NCBI GenBank assembly: GCA_900095875.1
Contig: LT608311.1
Coordinates: 620,001 to 684,000, forward strand
Length of the DNA: 64,000 nucleotides
Direction: 5' to 3'
Origin: Caecibacter massiliensis
GTDB taxonomy: Bacteria > Bacillota > Negativicutes > Veillonellales > Megasphaeraceae
Made by a program: the position numbers and the translations under genes. Each line of letters starts with the position of its first letter. Within the stretch, counting starts at the first letter, position 1. The notes below the pieces were generated by a model. That model was not told the origin of the DNA. It saw nothing but the letters and a program-made list of their open reading frames with translations, and made no database searches. Positions 36,799-46,629 of this stretch are shown piece after piece.

Positions 36799-36827
36799 AT
36801 AATACCATGTTATGCATCAAATATCAA
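36799..36827 (-). promoter_or_regulatory. Promoter of the mlaE operon
   Basis: Minus strand: -35 TTGATA, 17-base spacer, -10 TATTAT, start near 36791. About 130 bases of leader precede mlaE. Confidence 0.78.
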
Positions 36828-36871
36828 GGTTGAACGTGTTCAAATATCATTTTTATTACGCTGAATGAACA

Positions 36872-36915
36872 AGAAAAGCAGCTGCATGTCTTATACACAG
36901 TACAGCTGCTTTTCT
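36872..36915 (-). terminator. Terminator after the S55 peptidase gene
   Basis: A 13-base perfect stem (arms 36872-36884 and 36903-36915, AGAAAAGCAGCTG) with T-rich 3' flank on the minus strand, two bases beyond the stop codon. Confidence 0.85.
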
Positions 36916-36917
36916 GT

Positions 36918-38879
36918 TCATCGGGAAAGGAAAATGCTTTTCTTATCTTCTCCTGATGACTTATCTTTATCCTGATTATTCCCCTTATCCTGTTCTACCG
37001 TCTTATCACTGTGCTCCGCTGTCTGGGCAGCATCTTCCGTTTCGGCACTCATGACAGCCTTGCCGGAACGCAATGTGTGATGACCGGCCAGGAATTTATC
37101 CCGTTTTTCCGGACTGACGATTTTGATGGTAATCTGGCCGTCGCCTTTTACGATATACGGTGTTGGCAGCGACGATTTCTTGTCCTCGTCGTTGTCTTCA
37201 TGTAGTCCTTTTTTCTTGGGCTGAAGCACATCTTTCGGATTTTCCCGGGGTTCTTTGGCCTGCAGTTTGACTTTGGCCGTCTTCTTGCTGTCATCATCGA
37301 TCATGCTGACGTTCTGGTCAAGGATTTCAATGACCAGATCATTATTGGCATCTTCCTTTTCTATAGCCTTTTTCAGATCAGCAAAATCTTTATAATGACG
37401 CAGCCGATCAATAATTTCATCGGTCAGATTATAGCGCTGTTTTTCAATCAGATAGGGCAGGGGAATAACGCCACCGCCACGTACTTCCAGCACCATATCG
37501 CCATACGGCTGGTCCTTGGGAACGGTAAAAGTCATGGTTTTGACTTCATCAGCCCCCCGGTAGGGATGAAGAGTAATTTTGAAATAAATCGTATCACCCG
37601 GACTGGCCACTACCGGTGCTGCCGTGGCATCAATGATCCGTGCCTGCTTACGCGCCTGGGAGTAATCGGCATTGACCGTAATATCCAGAACGGGATAATC
37701 GATGAATTCGTTATGCTTTAAAATGTCGAGGACATTATATAATTCATCAATACTCTTTTCATTGATATTATCTTCCGAATAGTACATATTGTGCCGGGTA
37801 ATATCCTTGTCCCGGCCATTGGATGACCGGATTGTATAATTCAGGGTCACCGTACCGCCGCCCATACGATCTATGGTCTTATTGGCCGTATTATACACGG
37901 TCGTCGCGGCCAGGACCGGTGTCAGTTCATTATCTTCTACGATTTTGACCCGTTTCAAGTTGGCTGCCGCCGTGTCAAGGTCACGTACGTGAATGACGAC
38001 GGGGATTCCCGGTGCCAGTCGGTAATTCCCGGCGATGCCGGCACCGCGGTCCTGGTCAATCCGTCCGATTTCCGCTCCTACCGATCCAAGCTTGAACGAA
38101 CTGGCCATATTATTGACAATCGTAAAAATATAGGCATTATGCATGAAATAATTAATACTGCCCTTTTTCAGGAAGGGATGACCAAAGGCGACGATATGAT
38201 CTTTATCGACATAGGTAACCGTCCCGATAGCACCGAGTTTCATATCGCCATTGACGAACGCAGCCGCCACGGAACTTCCCGCTTCCAGGGGCATCGCCTG
38301 GCTGTCTTCTGCCGCCGTAGCCGTATCGACGGGCATAAACTGGTACTGGGGCAGTTTATTCTTCATCCAGTCCATCGATGCCGTATCGAATCCGCTGGCC
38401 ATAAGTGGTGTATTGACGGGAATCAATGACGATTCCCGGGCGTTAAATGGCCGGATTTCTTCCCGCACGGGCACATTCCAGAGCTTGACCATATCTTCTA
38501 TCGGGGTGATCATACCCACTTTGGAATTGGTAAAAGACCAGCCATATGCAACTGCCCCCAGCAGTCTGCCATCGACGTACACGGGGCTGCCGCTCATTCC
38601 CTGGGCGATACCGCCGGTCTGTTCGATGAGCGGACCGGAAAAGCGAGCCAGGATCAGGTCACCAGAAGGGCCGCTGTTTTTCATGACACCCAGGATTTCT
38701 ACAGGAAATGTTTCGATTTGCGTACCTCTGGCTACGGTCTTGGCATATCCCGTCATCCCCGGCCGGACATCACTGACAGGCATAAATTGTTCTGCATATA
38801 CAGAAAAGGAAACGGCACAACAGAGAACCGCCAAACAGGCTTTTCCCGCCAGGTGCCGTAATTTACGTAATCGTTTCAT
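36918..38879 (-). CDS. SpoIVB-type serine peptidase (family S55)
   Basis: 653 residues. Signal peptide (AGKACLAVLCCAVSFSVYA). The S55 domain starts FMPVSDVRPGMTGYAKT and carries the catalytic-serine motif GIAQGMSGSPVYVDG near residue 96, then FGHPFLKKGS. Family members are secreted or periplasmic serine peptidases. SpoIVB itself belongs to sporulation, but no sporulation genes are visible here, so a housekeeping envelope role is more likely. The C-terminal 130 residues are Lys/Asp/Glu-rich. It follows an exported lipoyl-like gene after ten bases. Confidence 0.85.
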   Translation of the reverse strand: MKRLRKLRHLAGKACLAVLCCAVSFSVYAEQFMPVSDVRPGMTGYAKTVARGTQIETFPVEILGVMKNSGPSGDLILARFSGPLIEQTGGIAQGMSGSPVYVDGRLLGAVAYGWSFTNSKVGMITPIEDMVKLWNVPVREEIRPFNARESSLIPVNTPLMASGFDTASMDWMKNKLPQYQFMPVDTATAAEDSQAMPLEAGSSVAAAFVNGDMKLGAIGTVTYVDKDHIVAFGHPFLKKGSINYFMHNAYIFTIVNNMASSFKLGSVGAEIGRIDQDRGAGIAGNYRLAPGIPVVIHVRDLDTAAANLKRVKIVEDNELTPVLAATTVYNTANKTIDRMGGGTVTLNYTIRSSNGRDKDITRHNMYYSEDNINEKSIDELYNVLDILKHNEFIDYPVLDITVNADYSQARKQARIIDATAAPVVASPGDTIYFKITLHPYRGADEVKTMTFTVPKDQPYGDMVLEVRGGGVIPLPYLIEKQRYNLTDEIIDRLRHYKDFADLKKAIEKEDANNDLVIEILDQNVSMIDDDSKKTAKVKLQAKEPRENPKDVLQPKKKGLHEDNDEDKKSSLPTPYIVKGDGQITIKIVSPEKRDKFLAGHHTLRSGKAVMSAETEDAAQTAEHSDKTVEQDKGNNQDKDKSSGEDKKSIFLSR

Positions 38880-38889
38880 AATCTCCTTC

Positions 38890-39183
38890 TTATTTTTCTT
38901 CTACTACAACGACGACCGTACCCGGGGCTACTGTCCCGCCCGTTTTGACTTTTACTTCCTTGACGGTACCGCTGCTATCTGCCCGGGCAGCCGCCATGGG
39001 ACCAGCCAGGGAATCAACGGTCAGGAGGACATCGCCTTCACGGACATCAGTTCCCACAGAAACGACACTGGCCACGGTACCTCCGATAACGGCCGTATAA
39101 GGAATATCTGCAGCCAGTACAGGTGCTGCCATTAGTGTACTCATAATGCACAGAGGAAGCAGTACTTTTTTCTTCAGTAACAT
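38890..39183 (-). CDS. Exported biotinyl/lipoyl-like domain protein
   Basis: About 97 residues from the ATG at 39183 with AGGAGTG at good spacing. Signal peptide (PLCIMSTLMAAPVLA-ADI). The mature part is a single biotinyl/lipoyl-like fold: VIGGTVASVVSVGTDVREGD, then VDSLAGPMAAARADSSGTV KEV, then TGGTVAPGTVVVVVEE. At the turn where biotin carriers have a Met-Lys-Met, there is Gly-Pro-Met with no Lys, so it cannot be biotinylated or lipoylated there. The function is unknown. Its partner may be the S55 peptidase gene directly downstream. Confidence 0.7.
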   Translation of the reverse strand: MLLKKKVLLPLCIMSTLMAAPVLAADIPYTAVIGGTVASVVSVGTDVREGDVLLTVDSLAGPMAAARADSSGTVKEVKVKTGGTVAPGTVVVVVEEK

Positions 39184-39196
39184 GACACTCACTCCT

Positions 39197-40303
39197 TTAT
39201 AAATCATCAAAGCTATCTTTCAGGCGGCTCATTTCATTCAGCGATTTTCCAGCCCCGTTTGCTACGCACAATAACGGATCATCACAGAGAAACGCTGCCA
39301 TGCCCGTAGTCTGGGAAATCAGCCGGTCCATGCCATCCAGCAGGAGACCGCCTCCGGTGAGGACGATGCCATGGTCGGCAATATCGGCGGCCAGTTCGGG
39401 AGGCGTTTTTTCCAGGATGGTGACAATAGCACGCAATATGGATTCAATCGGTTCTGACAGTGCTTTTCGTATTTCCTGGGAATCGATATCGACCATGGCC
39501 GGGAGCCCCGTTTCCGTACTGCGTCCCCGCACATCGGCAGTCAGCTGCCGCCCGTCCGGCAGAGCTGTACCGATGAGGATTTTCAGCTCTTCTGCCGTAT
39601 GCTGGCCGATGGTAATATGCTTGATTTTTTCAAGATAGCGGATAATGGCTTCATCAAAAGTATTGCTGCCAATACGCAGAGATTCGCTGATAACGATTCC
39701 GCTCAGACTGAGTACAGCCACGTCGGTCGTGCCGCCGCCCATATCGACCACCATGGATCCATTGGAACTGGCTACATCCAGTCCGGCCCCGATAGCAGCG
39801 GCCAGCGGTTCTTCCATGACGACGGTTTTACGAGCACCGGCCTGCATAGCCGCTTCGATAACGGCTCTTTTTTCTACATTAGTCGCTCCTGAAGGAACAC
39901 AGATAATGATCCGCGGTTTAAAAAACAAGGATTTGCCAATAGCTCTGCGGATAAAATACCGCAGCATGTATTCGGTCGCATCGTAATCAGCAATGACGCC
40001 CCGGCTGAGGGGGTGATACGCCTGAATATGCTTTGGTGTCCGCCCCAGCATGGCCTGCGCTTCTTTGCCAATAGCTACGACACGATGACTGTTCGTATCA
40101 AGGGCAATGACAGCCGGTTCATTGACGACAATACCTTTTTTCCTGACGTATACAATGATATTGGTCGTACCCAGATCAATGGCAATATCACTGCCAAACC
40201 AGTTTGCCAGGAAAAAAGAATGGGATGAATGACCCGCTTTAGCCGGCGTTCCTTTTTTTCGCTTCTTTTTTTTAGTCAATATTGACCCGAACAATGTCTG
40301 CAC
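39197..40303 (-). CDS. MreB/Mbl-type actin-like protein with N-terminal extension
   Basis: 368 residues. Actin-fold motifs are intact: phosphate 1 [15 protein letters not shown], connect 1 region, phosphate 2 [15 protein letters not shown] and adenosine motif [13 protein letters not shown]. It polymerises at the inner membrane and organises wall growth. The GTG start at 40303 gives a basic 30-residue extension ([14 protein letters not shown]) before the normal N-terminus; no ATG is closer, so a TTG or CTG start within it is possible. The start overlaps the murA end by 32 bases. Confidence 0.88.
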   Translation of the reverse strand: MQTLFGSILTKKKKRKKGTPAKAGHSSHSFFLANWFGSDIAIDLGTTNIIVYVRKKGIVVNEPAVIALDTNSHRVVAIGKEAQAMLGRTPKHIQAYHPLSRGVIADYDATEYMLRYFIRRAIGKSLFFKPRIIICVPSGATNVEKRAVIEAAMQAGARKTVVMEEPLAAAIGAGLDVASSNGSMVVDMGGGTTDVAVLSLSGIVISESLRIGSNTFDEAIIRYLEKIKHITIGQHTAEELKILIGTALPDGRQLTADVRGRSTETGLPAMVDIDSQEIRKALSEPIESILRAIVTILEKTPPELAADIADHGIVLTGGGLLLDGMDRLISQTTGMAAFLCDDPLLCVANGAGKSLNEMSRLKDSFDDL

Positions 40304-41534
40304 CTAACCTTTGTAACTTCTGGACCAGGTTATCATACCCCCGGTCTATATGATATAAATATCCGACTTTTGTTTCCCCTTCTGCTACCAGGCCAGCCAA
40401 TACCAGTGCTGCACCGGCGCGCAGATCCGTCGCATTGACATCAGCCCCTTTGAGATGCGGGACGCCTTCGACGATGGCACTGCGGCCTTCTATGCGGATT
40501 TTGGCTCCCATGCGCTTGAATTCATCGACATGCATAAAGCGGTTTTCAAATACCGTTTCCGTAATGACACTTGTTCCCTGGCAAATAGTCGTAAGTGCCA
40601 TGAACTGGGCCTGCATATCCGTAGGAAATCCCGGATACGGCAGTGTCTTGATATCGGCCGGCCGCAACGGTTTATGGCCAATGACGCGGATGCCGTCTAT
40701 ATCTTCTTCGACCGTGGCCCCTACTTCTTTCAGCTTGGCTACGAGAGGCTTAAGATGTTCCGACAGCGCATTTTCCACATATACATTGCCGCCGGTCATA
40801 GCGGCCCCTACCATAAACGTGCCCGCTTCAATGCGGTCGGGAATAACCGAATGATTTGCCCCGTGCAATTCTTTTACCCCTTCGATACGGATGACATTGG
40901 TGCCGGCGCCGCGGATATTGGCTCCCATACTGTTCAGATAGGTAGCCAGATCGACGATTTCCGGTTCTTCAGCCGCATTTTCCAGTACCGTACGGCCTTC
41001 GGCCAGGGATGCCGCCATTAAGACGTTTTCTGTCGCACCGACACTGGGGAAATCCAGATAGATCTGGGCCCCCTTCAGGCCATTTTCCACACTGGCTTCG
41101 ATATCCCCATTTTCCAGGTTAATGACTGCCCCCATGGCTTCAAAGGCCTTCAGATGCAGGTCAATCGGCCGGGCGCCGATGGAACAGCCCCCGGGCAGAG
41201 AAATTTTAGCATGTCCTTTGCGTGCCAGCAGTGGTCCCATGACGAGGAACGAAGCGCGCATGCGCCGCACGAGGTCGTACGGAGCCGATGTGGAAGTCAG
41301 GTGACTGGCATCGATGACCAGCGTACCCGCCTGGGACTGGTCTATGTGTACGCCCAATGAAGTAATAACTTCACAAACCGTATGAACATCGTCGAGTTTC
41401 GGTATTTCTGTAAGTACACTTTGTGTCGTCCCCAGCATGGATGCGACAATAATAGGCAGCACAGCATTTTTAGCTCCGCTGACGCGAACAGTCCCTTCTA
41501 AGGGTTTTCCACCATGAATAACAAGTTTCTCCAA
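40272..41534 (-). CDS. murA: UDP-N-acetylglucosamine 1-carboxyvinyltransferase
   Basis: 420 residues, the standard length. The catalytic Cys117 lies in [20 protein letters not shown], so the fosfomycin-sensitive active site is present. The opening [20 protein letters not shown] and the domain-swap segment [16 protein letters not shown] are typical. It catalyses the first committed step of peptidoglycan synthesis, adding enolpyruvate to UDP-GlcNAc. It starts with TTG, eight bases after AGGAGG. It is followed by the mreB-type gene, which suggests co-ordinated wall synthesis. Confidence 0.96.
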   Translation of the reverse strand: MEKLVIHGGKPLEGTVRVSGAKNAVLPIIVASMLGTTQSVLTEIPKLDDVHTVCEVITSLGVHIDQSQAGTLVIDASHLTSTSAPYDLVRRMRASFLVMGPLLARKGHAKISLPGGCSIGARPIDLHLKAFEAMGAVINLENGDIEASVENGLKGAQIYLDFPSVGATENVLMAASLAEGRTVLENAAEEPEIVDLATYLNSMGANIRGAGTNVIRIEGVKELHGANHSVIPDRIEAGTFMVGAAMTGGNVYVENALSEHLKPLVAKLKEVGATVEEDIDGIRVIGHKPLRPADIKTLPYPGFPTDMQAQFMALTTICQGTSVITETVFENRFMHVDEFKRMGAKIRIEGRSAIVEGVPHLKGADVNATDLRAGAALVLAGLVAEGETKVGYLYHIDRGYDNLVQKLQRLGADIVRVNID

Positions 41535-41619
41535 TTCTGGTGCCTCCTAAACAGATTGCAAGTATATAGACGTGACAGCCGGGCAGGCCATCTATTTTTA
41601 GTTGATTCACTATCAAAAT

Positions 41620-41648
41620 ATTGTATCATAAAAGGAATAAATCTGAAA
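41620..41648 (-). promoter_or_regulatory. Probable promoter of murA
   Basis: Minus strand: -35 TTTCAG (weak), 17-base spacer, -10 TACAAT, about 90 bases before the murA start. Confidence 0.5.
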
Positions 41649-41711
41649 GGGGGGATATGCAGACTGTTTATAAAACCTGTCTTTATCGTATATACCTGTC
41701 TCCTGCAGCAC

Positions 41712-41763
41712 ATCAGCTCAGGCCGGCTGCCTTTGATTAAGACAGTCTGACACCTGAGCTGAT
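41712..41763 (-). repeat. Long-looped inverted repeat between glpX and murA
   Basis: Perfect 11-base arms (ATCAGCTCAGG / CCTGAGCTGAT) at 41712-41722 and 41753-41763 with a 30-base loop and no T-run. It may be a transcript end or an operator; neither can be decided here. The rest of the 280-base gap holds only the murA promoter. Confidence 0.5.
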
Positions 41764-41818
41764 CAGATATAACTGCTCTATCCTATAGCACGGGGATTGT
41801 CATTTTTCTATTTCTGTA

Positions 41819-42784
41819 CTACTTTCTTACACTCCAGTGGGAAGAAGCGTTGAGCCGGTGTACCGTATCAATGAAGCGGATGGTACCTGTCTTGTAACGC
41901 ATGACGACTGACATCGTGCGGGCGCCACCCCCAAAATACCGCACGCCCTGCATAAGCGGCGTAGGCGTTACTGCCGTAGCGGCAAAGAAACAGTCATCTC
42001 CCCGCACCAGATCCGATAGCGTCAGGATCCGCTTGAAATCATGGATTCCCAGCTCTTCTCCCTTCTGCCGCTCCCGTTCCGTATACGGTATGAGACGGGC
42101 CTGCATATCGCCGCCCAGGCAGCGCAGAGCCGCCGCAGCCAGCACGCCTTCACGGGCACCGCCAATACCCATCAGTACATGCGTACCCGAGCCTTCAATA
42201 GCCGCATCAGCCGCTGCTGTCACATCACCATCATGAATCAGGCGGATGCGGGCCCCGGCAATCCGGCATTCACGAATCAGGTCCTGATGGCGCTGCCGGT
42301 CGAGGATAGCTACGGTCACATCGTCAATGCTCCGTTCCAGACCTTCGGCAATATGGCGCAGATTTTCCTGTACGGACTGATTCAGATCGATACGACCCAG
42401 GGCACGCGGGCCGACACAGATTTTTTCCATATACATATCGGGAACGCGCAGAATATCTCCCCGGCCGGCCATGGCCAATACGGATACGGCACCTGGCTGT
42501 CCCTGCGCGACCAGCCGCTGTCCGTCCAGTGACGCTACGGCGATGTCAACAGGAACCGTTCCCCTGCCGATTTCTTCTCCGTCAAACAACACCTGCCCGT
42601 CGGCCATATATCCTTCACCAATGACGACGTGGCCATTAACCGGCGCAGCAGTCAGTTCCTGATGCATTCCCGCCACTGCCAGGTGATGAGCTGCCCCGCC
42701 ATCGCCAATTCCCATCATACGTCCGGCCCGCACGGCTGCTTCTTCCGTAGCCCGTACTAATTCCAGTGTCAATACTCTATCCAT
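41819..42784 (-). CDS. glpX: Class II fructose-1,6-bisphosphatase
   Basis: 321 residues, matching GlpX. Conserved pieces are LELVRATEEAAVRAGR, VIGEGYMADGQVLFDGEEIG, the substrate region IHDGDVTAAADAAIEGSGTH and GIGGAREGVLAAAAL. The enzyme removes the 1-phosphate from fructose 1,6-bisphosphate in gluconeogenesis. It has a GGAGGGATGAGGG ribosome site. An AT-rich stretch with TATAAT at about 42844-42849 lies upstream, but no matching -35 was found. The terminator at 42922 separates it from serS. Confidence 0.92.
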   Translation of the reverse strand: MDRVLTLELVRATEEAAVRAGRMMGIGDGGAAHHLAVAGMHQELTAAPVNGHVVIGEGYMADGQVLFDGEEIGRGTVPVDIAVASLDGQRLVAQGQPGAVSVLAMAGRGDILRVPDMYMEKICVGPRALGRIDLNQSVQENLRHIAEGLERSIDDVTVAILDRQRHQDLIRECRIAGARIRLIHDGDVTAAADAAIEGSGTHVLMGIGGAREGVLAAAALRCLGGDMQARLIPYTERERQKGEELGIHDFKRILTLSDLVRGDDCFFAATAVTPTPLMQGVRYFGGGARTMSVVMRYKTGTIRFIDTVHRLNASSHWSVRK

Positions 42785-42921
42785 CCCTCATCCCTCCTAT
42801 GCGAAGAAATCACTGTATCCAAATACACAGCACACGTTTTTATATTATAATAAATAATTCGACAAATATCGGGAAAATTCCTGCCGTCCCGTGACGTTGA
42901 AAGTAAGCGTCACGACGAAAA

Positions 42922-42962
42922 AAACTGCCTCATGAAGCACAGGCTGCTTCATGAGGCAGTTT
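42922..42962 (-). terminator. Terminator after serS
   Basis: A perfect 18-base stem (arms 42922-42939 and 42945-42962, five-base loop) followed on the minus strand by a run of seven T. It ends the serine operon about 40 bases after serS. Confidence 0.92.
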
Positions 42963-43005
42963 CCGGTCACGGCATCAGAGCCCGGCCACCGGCCGTCTTT
43001 TGAAA

Positions 43006-44292
43006 TTATTTCTGCTTAGTGATGACATCACAATGCATGTATGGGCGAAGCACTTCCGGAACGACAACAGAGCCATCGGCCTGCTGATAGTTTTCCAGAA
43101 TAGCTGCAACTGTACGGCCTACAGCCAGGCCGGAACCATTCAGAGTATGGACGTATTCCGGTTTTGCTTTTGGCGAACGGCGGAAGCGGATGTTGGCGCG
43201 CCGTGCCTGGAAATCTTCCGTATTAGAGCAGGAAGAAATTTCGCGGTATTTGCCCTGGGCCGGGAACCACACTTCCACGTCGTAAGTCTTGGCAGCGGAG
43301 AAACCGATATCGCCGGTACACAATGTAACGACATGATAGGGCAGCCCCAGTGCTTTCAGGATATCTTCTGCGTTATTGGTCAGTTTTTCCAATTCATCAT
43401 AACTTGTTTCCGGTGTCGTATACTTAACCATTTCAACTTTATGGAACTGATGCTGGCGGATGAGGCCCCGCGTATCACGACCGGCAGAACCAGCTTCGGC
43501 ACGGAAACACGGCGTCAGTGCCGTGAAATATACAGGCAGCTTGGCCCCATCGATGATTTCACCGCGGTAATAGTTGGTCAGGGGAACTTCGGCCGTTGGG
43601 ATCATGTACATTTCTTCCCCTTCTACATTCAGGCGGTACATATCTTCATAGAATTTCGGCAACTGGCCTGTACCCGTCATGGATTCACGATTTACGATAT
43701 ACGGCGGGATGACTTCTGTATAGCCGTCTTTCTGTGTATGCTGGTCCAGCATGAAATTATAGACGGCCCGTTCCAACCGTGCACCGGCACCGATATAATA
43801 GTAGAAACGCGCGCCTGTAACTTTGGCAGCTCGTTCCGAATCGAGGATGCCCAGGTTTTCCCCTACATCCCAGTGATTGAGCGGCTGGAAATCAAAGGTC
43901 GGCAGCTGTCCCCATTTGCGGACTTCCGGATTTTCACTGTCATCCTTGCCGACGGGAACAGAGGGATGGCACATGTTCGGTATCATGAGCTGAATGGAAA
44001 GCATATCAGCTTCCACTTTCTTTACCTCTTTATCGAGAGTATCGATATCATCACCGAGTTTTTTCATAGCGGCGATTTTATCGTCAGCATTTTCCTTATT
44101 CCGTTTCAGCTGGCTGATTTCCTTCGTGACCGTATTGCGTTCATTCTTCATTGCTTCGACGCGCTGCAGCAGATCACGGCGCTGTCCGTCCAGAACGACA
44201 AAGGCATCGACATCGGCCGCTTTCGTATGACGGTTCTTGATGTTTTCCTTAACTTCTTCCGCATGTTCACGGATAAATTTCGTATCTAACAT
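43006..44292 (-). CDS. serS: Seryl-tRNA synthetase
   Basis: 428 residues. The N-terminal coiled-coil arm (residues 25-105) binds tRNA. Class II motif 2 is [20 protein letters not shown], and motif 3 follows [20 protein letters not shown] near the end. The enzyme charges tRNA-Ser and tRNA-Sec where present. It is the last gene of the serC-serA-phosphatase-serS run. An internal promoter lies just before it. Grouping serine synthesis with its tRNA synthetase suits the serine-type T-box upstream. Confidence 0.97.
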   Translation of the reverse strand: MLDTKFIREHAEEVKENIKNRHTKAADVDAFVVLDGQRRDLLQRVEAMKNERNTVTKEISQLKRNKENADDKIAAMKKLGDDIDTLDKEVKKVEADMLSIQLMIPNMCHPSVPVGKDDSENPEVRKWGQLPTFDFQPLNHWDVGENLGILDSERAAKVTGARFYYYIGAGARLERAVYNFMLDQHTQKDGYTEVIPPYIVNRESMTGTGQLPKFYEDMYRLNVEGEEMYMIPTAEVPLTNYYRGEIIDGAKLPVYFTALTPCFRAEAGSAGRDTRGLIRQHQFHKVEMVKYTTPETSYDELEKLTNNAEDILKALGLPYHVVTLCTGDIGFSAAKTYDVEVWFPAQGKYREISSCSNTEDFQARRANIRFRRSPKAKPEYVHTLNGSGLAVGRTVAAILENYQQADGSVVVPEVLRPYMHCDVITKQK

Positions 44293-44328
44293 GGTAATCT
44301 TCTTCCTTCCTGTATAGTCATCCTATTC

Positions 44329-44358
44329 ATTATACACGTTAAAGTCCTTTTTGTTCAA
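44329..44358 (-). promoter_or_regulatory. Possible internal promoter of serS
   Basis: Minus strand: -35 TTGAAC, 18-base spacer, -10 TATAAT, overlapping the end of the phosphatase gene. It would give serS expression independent of the T-box. Confidence 0.6.
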
Positions 44359-44983
44359 TACCGCTGTACAGATACCCCATATGATTCGTGGAATTGAGCA
44401 ACACGAGACGCCATATGCCATTCTGGTATTCCAGGACATTGATGCATGTATTATCCTGTTTGATTTGCCAGAAATGACTCATATCGAGACCGAGAAGGTC
44501 ACAGATGATGGCCTTATTGACGGCATCATGGGCTGCGACGAGAACCGTTTTGCCGTCGTATTTCCGGGCATAGTCGTCGAAGGCACTGCGGGCGCGGCGC
44601 CGTACATCGTCCAGATTTTCGCCGCCAGCACCCGGCATGGTCACTTTTTCCGGCTGTGTGTGCCAGAGACGGAATGCTTCGGGATACTGGGCTTCGATTT
44701 CATCAGCCAGCCGGCCTTCCCAGTCTCCGTGATTGATTTCCAGCAGCCGGTCATCTTTGGCAACGGGGAGATGATGAAGTTCAGCACAGAAAGAACAGGT
44801 CTGATAAGACCGTTCCAACGGACTGGAAATACACAGGTCGATGGGAATATGGCGCAGTCCTTCGGCCAGCATGTGTCCCTGCTCTAATCCCCGCGGACTG
44901 AGATGGGTATCTTCCTGCCCCTGATAGCGCCCTTCTATATTCCATTCCGTTTCTCCATGGCGTACAAGTATAATGCGTATCAT
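44339..44983 (-). CDS. Histidine phosphatase family protein; candidate phosphoserine phosphatase
   Basis: 214 residues. The catalytic signature is VRHGETEWN near residue 7, and the second His lies in VLVAAHDAVNKAIICDLLGL. Cofactor-dependent phosphoglycerate mutase-like enzymes include phosphoserine phosphatases of the PspA kind. Its position between serA and serS, where serB is missing, suggests it makes serine from phosphoserine. A general phosphatase or alpha-ribazole phosphatase is the alternative. The gene follows serA after 11 bases. Confidence 0.8.
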   Translation of the reverse strand: MIRIILVRHGETEWNIEGRYQGQEDTHLSPRGLEQGHMLAEGLRHIPIDLCISSPLERSYQTCSFCAELHHLPVAKDDRLLEINHGDWEGRLADEIEAQYPEAFRLWHTQPEKVTMPGAGGENLDDVRRRARSAFDDYARKYDGKTVLVAAHDAVNKAIICDLLGLDMSHFWQIKQDNTCINVLEYQNGIWRLVLLNSTNHMGYLYSGIEQKGL

Positions 44984-44994
44984 GAGTGCCCTCC

Positions 44995-46587
44995 TTAGTG
45001 GGTATCGACATGAATGAGTTTCATGTCCAGAATTCCTTCAATGCCGCGCAATTTCAGCATAATATCATTAGGGATATCATCCTGCACGGCAATAGCCATA
45101 ATATTCGTTCCTTCTTTGGTCATCTTGGCCAGCTGCATCCCCGTAATATTGATATGAGCCTGTCCCAGAATAGTAGAAATCTGCCCGATCATATTCGGCT
45201 GATCGATGTGAGGCGCCAGGAGCAGGTATCCTTCGGGCGTGAAATCCAGGCGATATTCATCAATCTGCACGATTTTCGCTTCCTGATGATTGAATAACGT
45301 CCCCACCAGTGAATGTTCCCCCTTATTCGTCTTGATAGTAACGGTGACGGAATCTGTAAAATATCCCTTGTCCTGTGTCTTAATTTCTTTGACCGAAATA
45401 TGACGCGTCCGTGCTACATCAGGAGCATTGACAAAATTGACCGATTCCTGCAGAATCGGGTTCAATGCTCCTTTGAGAACCGCTGTCGTCAAAAGGCCTG
45501 TTTCCGTCTTGGCCAGTTCGCCCGAATATTCCACCCGGATTTCTTTCATAGGCCCTTCGGACAGATAGACGCCGATAATGCCCATGCGTTCCATAAGGTC
45601 GAAATACGGCTGGATGGTGAGATATACATTTTTAGGCAGTGGCGCCATATTGACTGCCGTCGGTACCGGTTCTCCATTGAGAGCGGCAATGACCCCTTCC
45701 GCCACGTCTACAGAAACACCGATCTGCGCTTCTACTGTCGAAGCACCAAGATGCGGCGTGATGACCACGTTGTCCAATCCCTTGAAGGGATTGATATCTT
45801 CTGTAAGCGGTTCCGTCGGAAATACATCGATAGCAGCGCCGGCTACATGACCGCTCTTGATGGCATCGGCCAGGGCATTGATATCCAGCACGGCCCCACG
45901 GGACACATTGATGACCCGCACGCCGTCTTTCATCTTGGCGATTTCTTCTGCGCCGATCATGCCCCGTGTTTCTTTCGTCAGCGGAGTATGCATCGTAATA
46001 TAATCGGAACGTTTGAGCAGCGTATCAAGATCGACCGGTTCCACGCCGAGCTGTTCAAACCGTTCGTCCGGAATATACGGGTCATATCCGATGGTGTGCA
46101 TTTCCATGGCCTGCATCCGCTTGGCAATACGCGAGCCGATACGGCCGACGCCGATGATGCCGATGGTCTTATTCTGAAGCTGGATACCCGTAAACCGTTC
46201 CCGGTCCCATTCGCCAGCCATAAGCGAATTATGTGCCTGCGGAATATGACGGGTAATCGCCATAATCATGGCACAGGTGTGTTCCGTTGCGGCAATCGTA
46301 TTGGCCGTCGGCGCATTGACGACGATGATGCCCCGGGCAGTTGCCGCCTTGATATCAATACTGTCAACACCGACACCGGCCCGGCCGATGACTTTCAGTT
46401 TCTTGCCGGCGGCAATGACCTTTGCCGTAACGTGCGTCATAGACCGTGTCACCATGCCATCGTATTCACCGATGCAGTCGATCAGTCCCTGTTCATCGAG
46501 ATTCGTTTTGACATCCACTTCATACCCATGCTGACGGAGCAGTTCTACCCCTTTTTCCGATACGTCATCGCTTACGAGAATTTTCAT
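44995..46587 (-). CDS. serA: D-3-phosphoglycerate dehydrogenase
   Basis: 530 residues, the long form. The NAD-binding motif is IIGVGRIGSRIAKRMQAM, the catalytic His is in NVVITPHLGASTVEAQ, followed by an intervening domain and a C-terminal ACT domain (NMIGQISTILGQAHINITGM) that usually senses serine. The enzyme oxidises 3-phosphoglycerate in the first step of serine synthesis. It follows serC after 42 bases. Regulation is expected at two levels, T-box and ACT domain. Confidence 0.96.
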   Translation of the reverse strand: MKILVSDDVSEKGVELLRQHGYEVDVKTNLDEQGLIDCIGEYDGMVTRSMTHVTAKVIAAGKKLKVIGRAGVGVDSIDIKAATARGIIVVNAPTANTIAATEHTCAMIMAITRHIPQAHNSLMAGEWDRERFTGIQLQNKTIGIIGVGRIGSRIAKRMQAMEMHTIGYDPYIPDERFEQLGVEPVDLDTLLKRSDYITMHTPLTKETRGMIGAEEIAKMKDGVRVINVSRGAVLDINALADAIKSGHVAGAAIDVFPTEPLTEDINPFKGLDNVVITPHLGASTVEAQIGVSVDVAEGVIAALNGEPVPTAVNMAPLPKNVYLTIQPYFDLMERMGIIGVYLSEGPMKEIRVEYSGELAKTETGLLTTAVLKGALNPILQESVNFVNAPDVARTRHISVKEIKTQDKGYFTDSVTVTIKTNKGEHSLVGTLFNHQEAKIVQIDEYRLDFTPEGYLLLAPHIDQPNMIGQISTILGQAHINITGMQLAKMTKEGTNIMAIAVQDDIPNDIMLKLRGIEGILDMKLIHVDTH

Positions 46588-46629
46588 TGTATATACCCTC
46601 CTTGGTCTGATACCATAACCCCAATATAG

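Noticed and set aside
43000-46629. Long plus-strand open frames opposite serS and serA
   Set aside because: The minus-strand frames contain complete conserved motifs of SerS and SerA; the plus frames do not resemble any protein.
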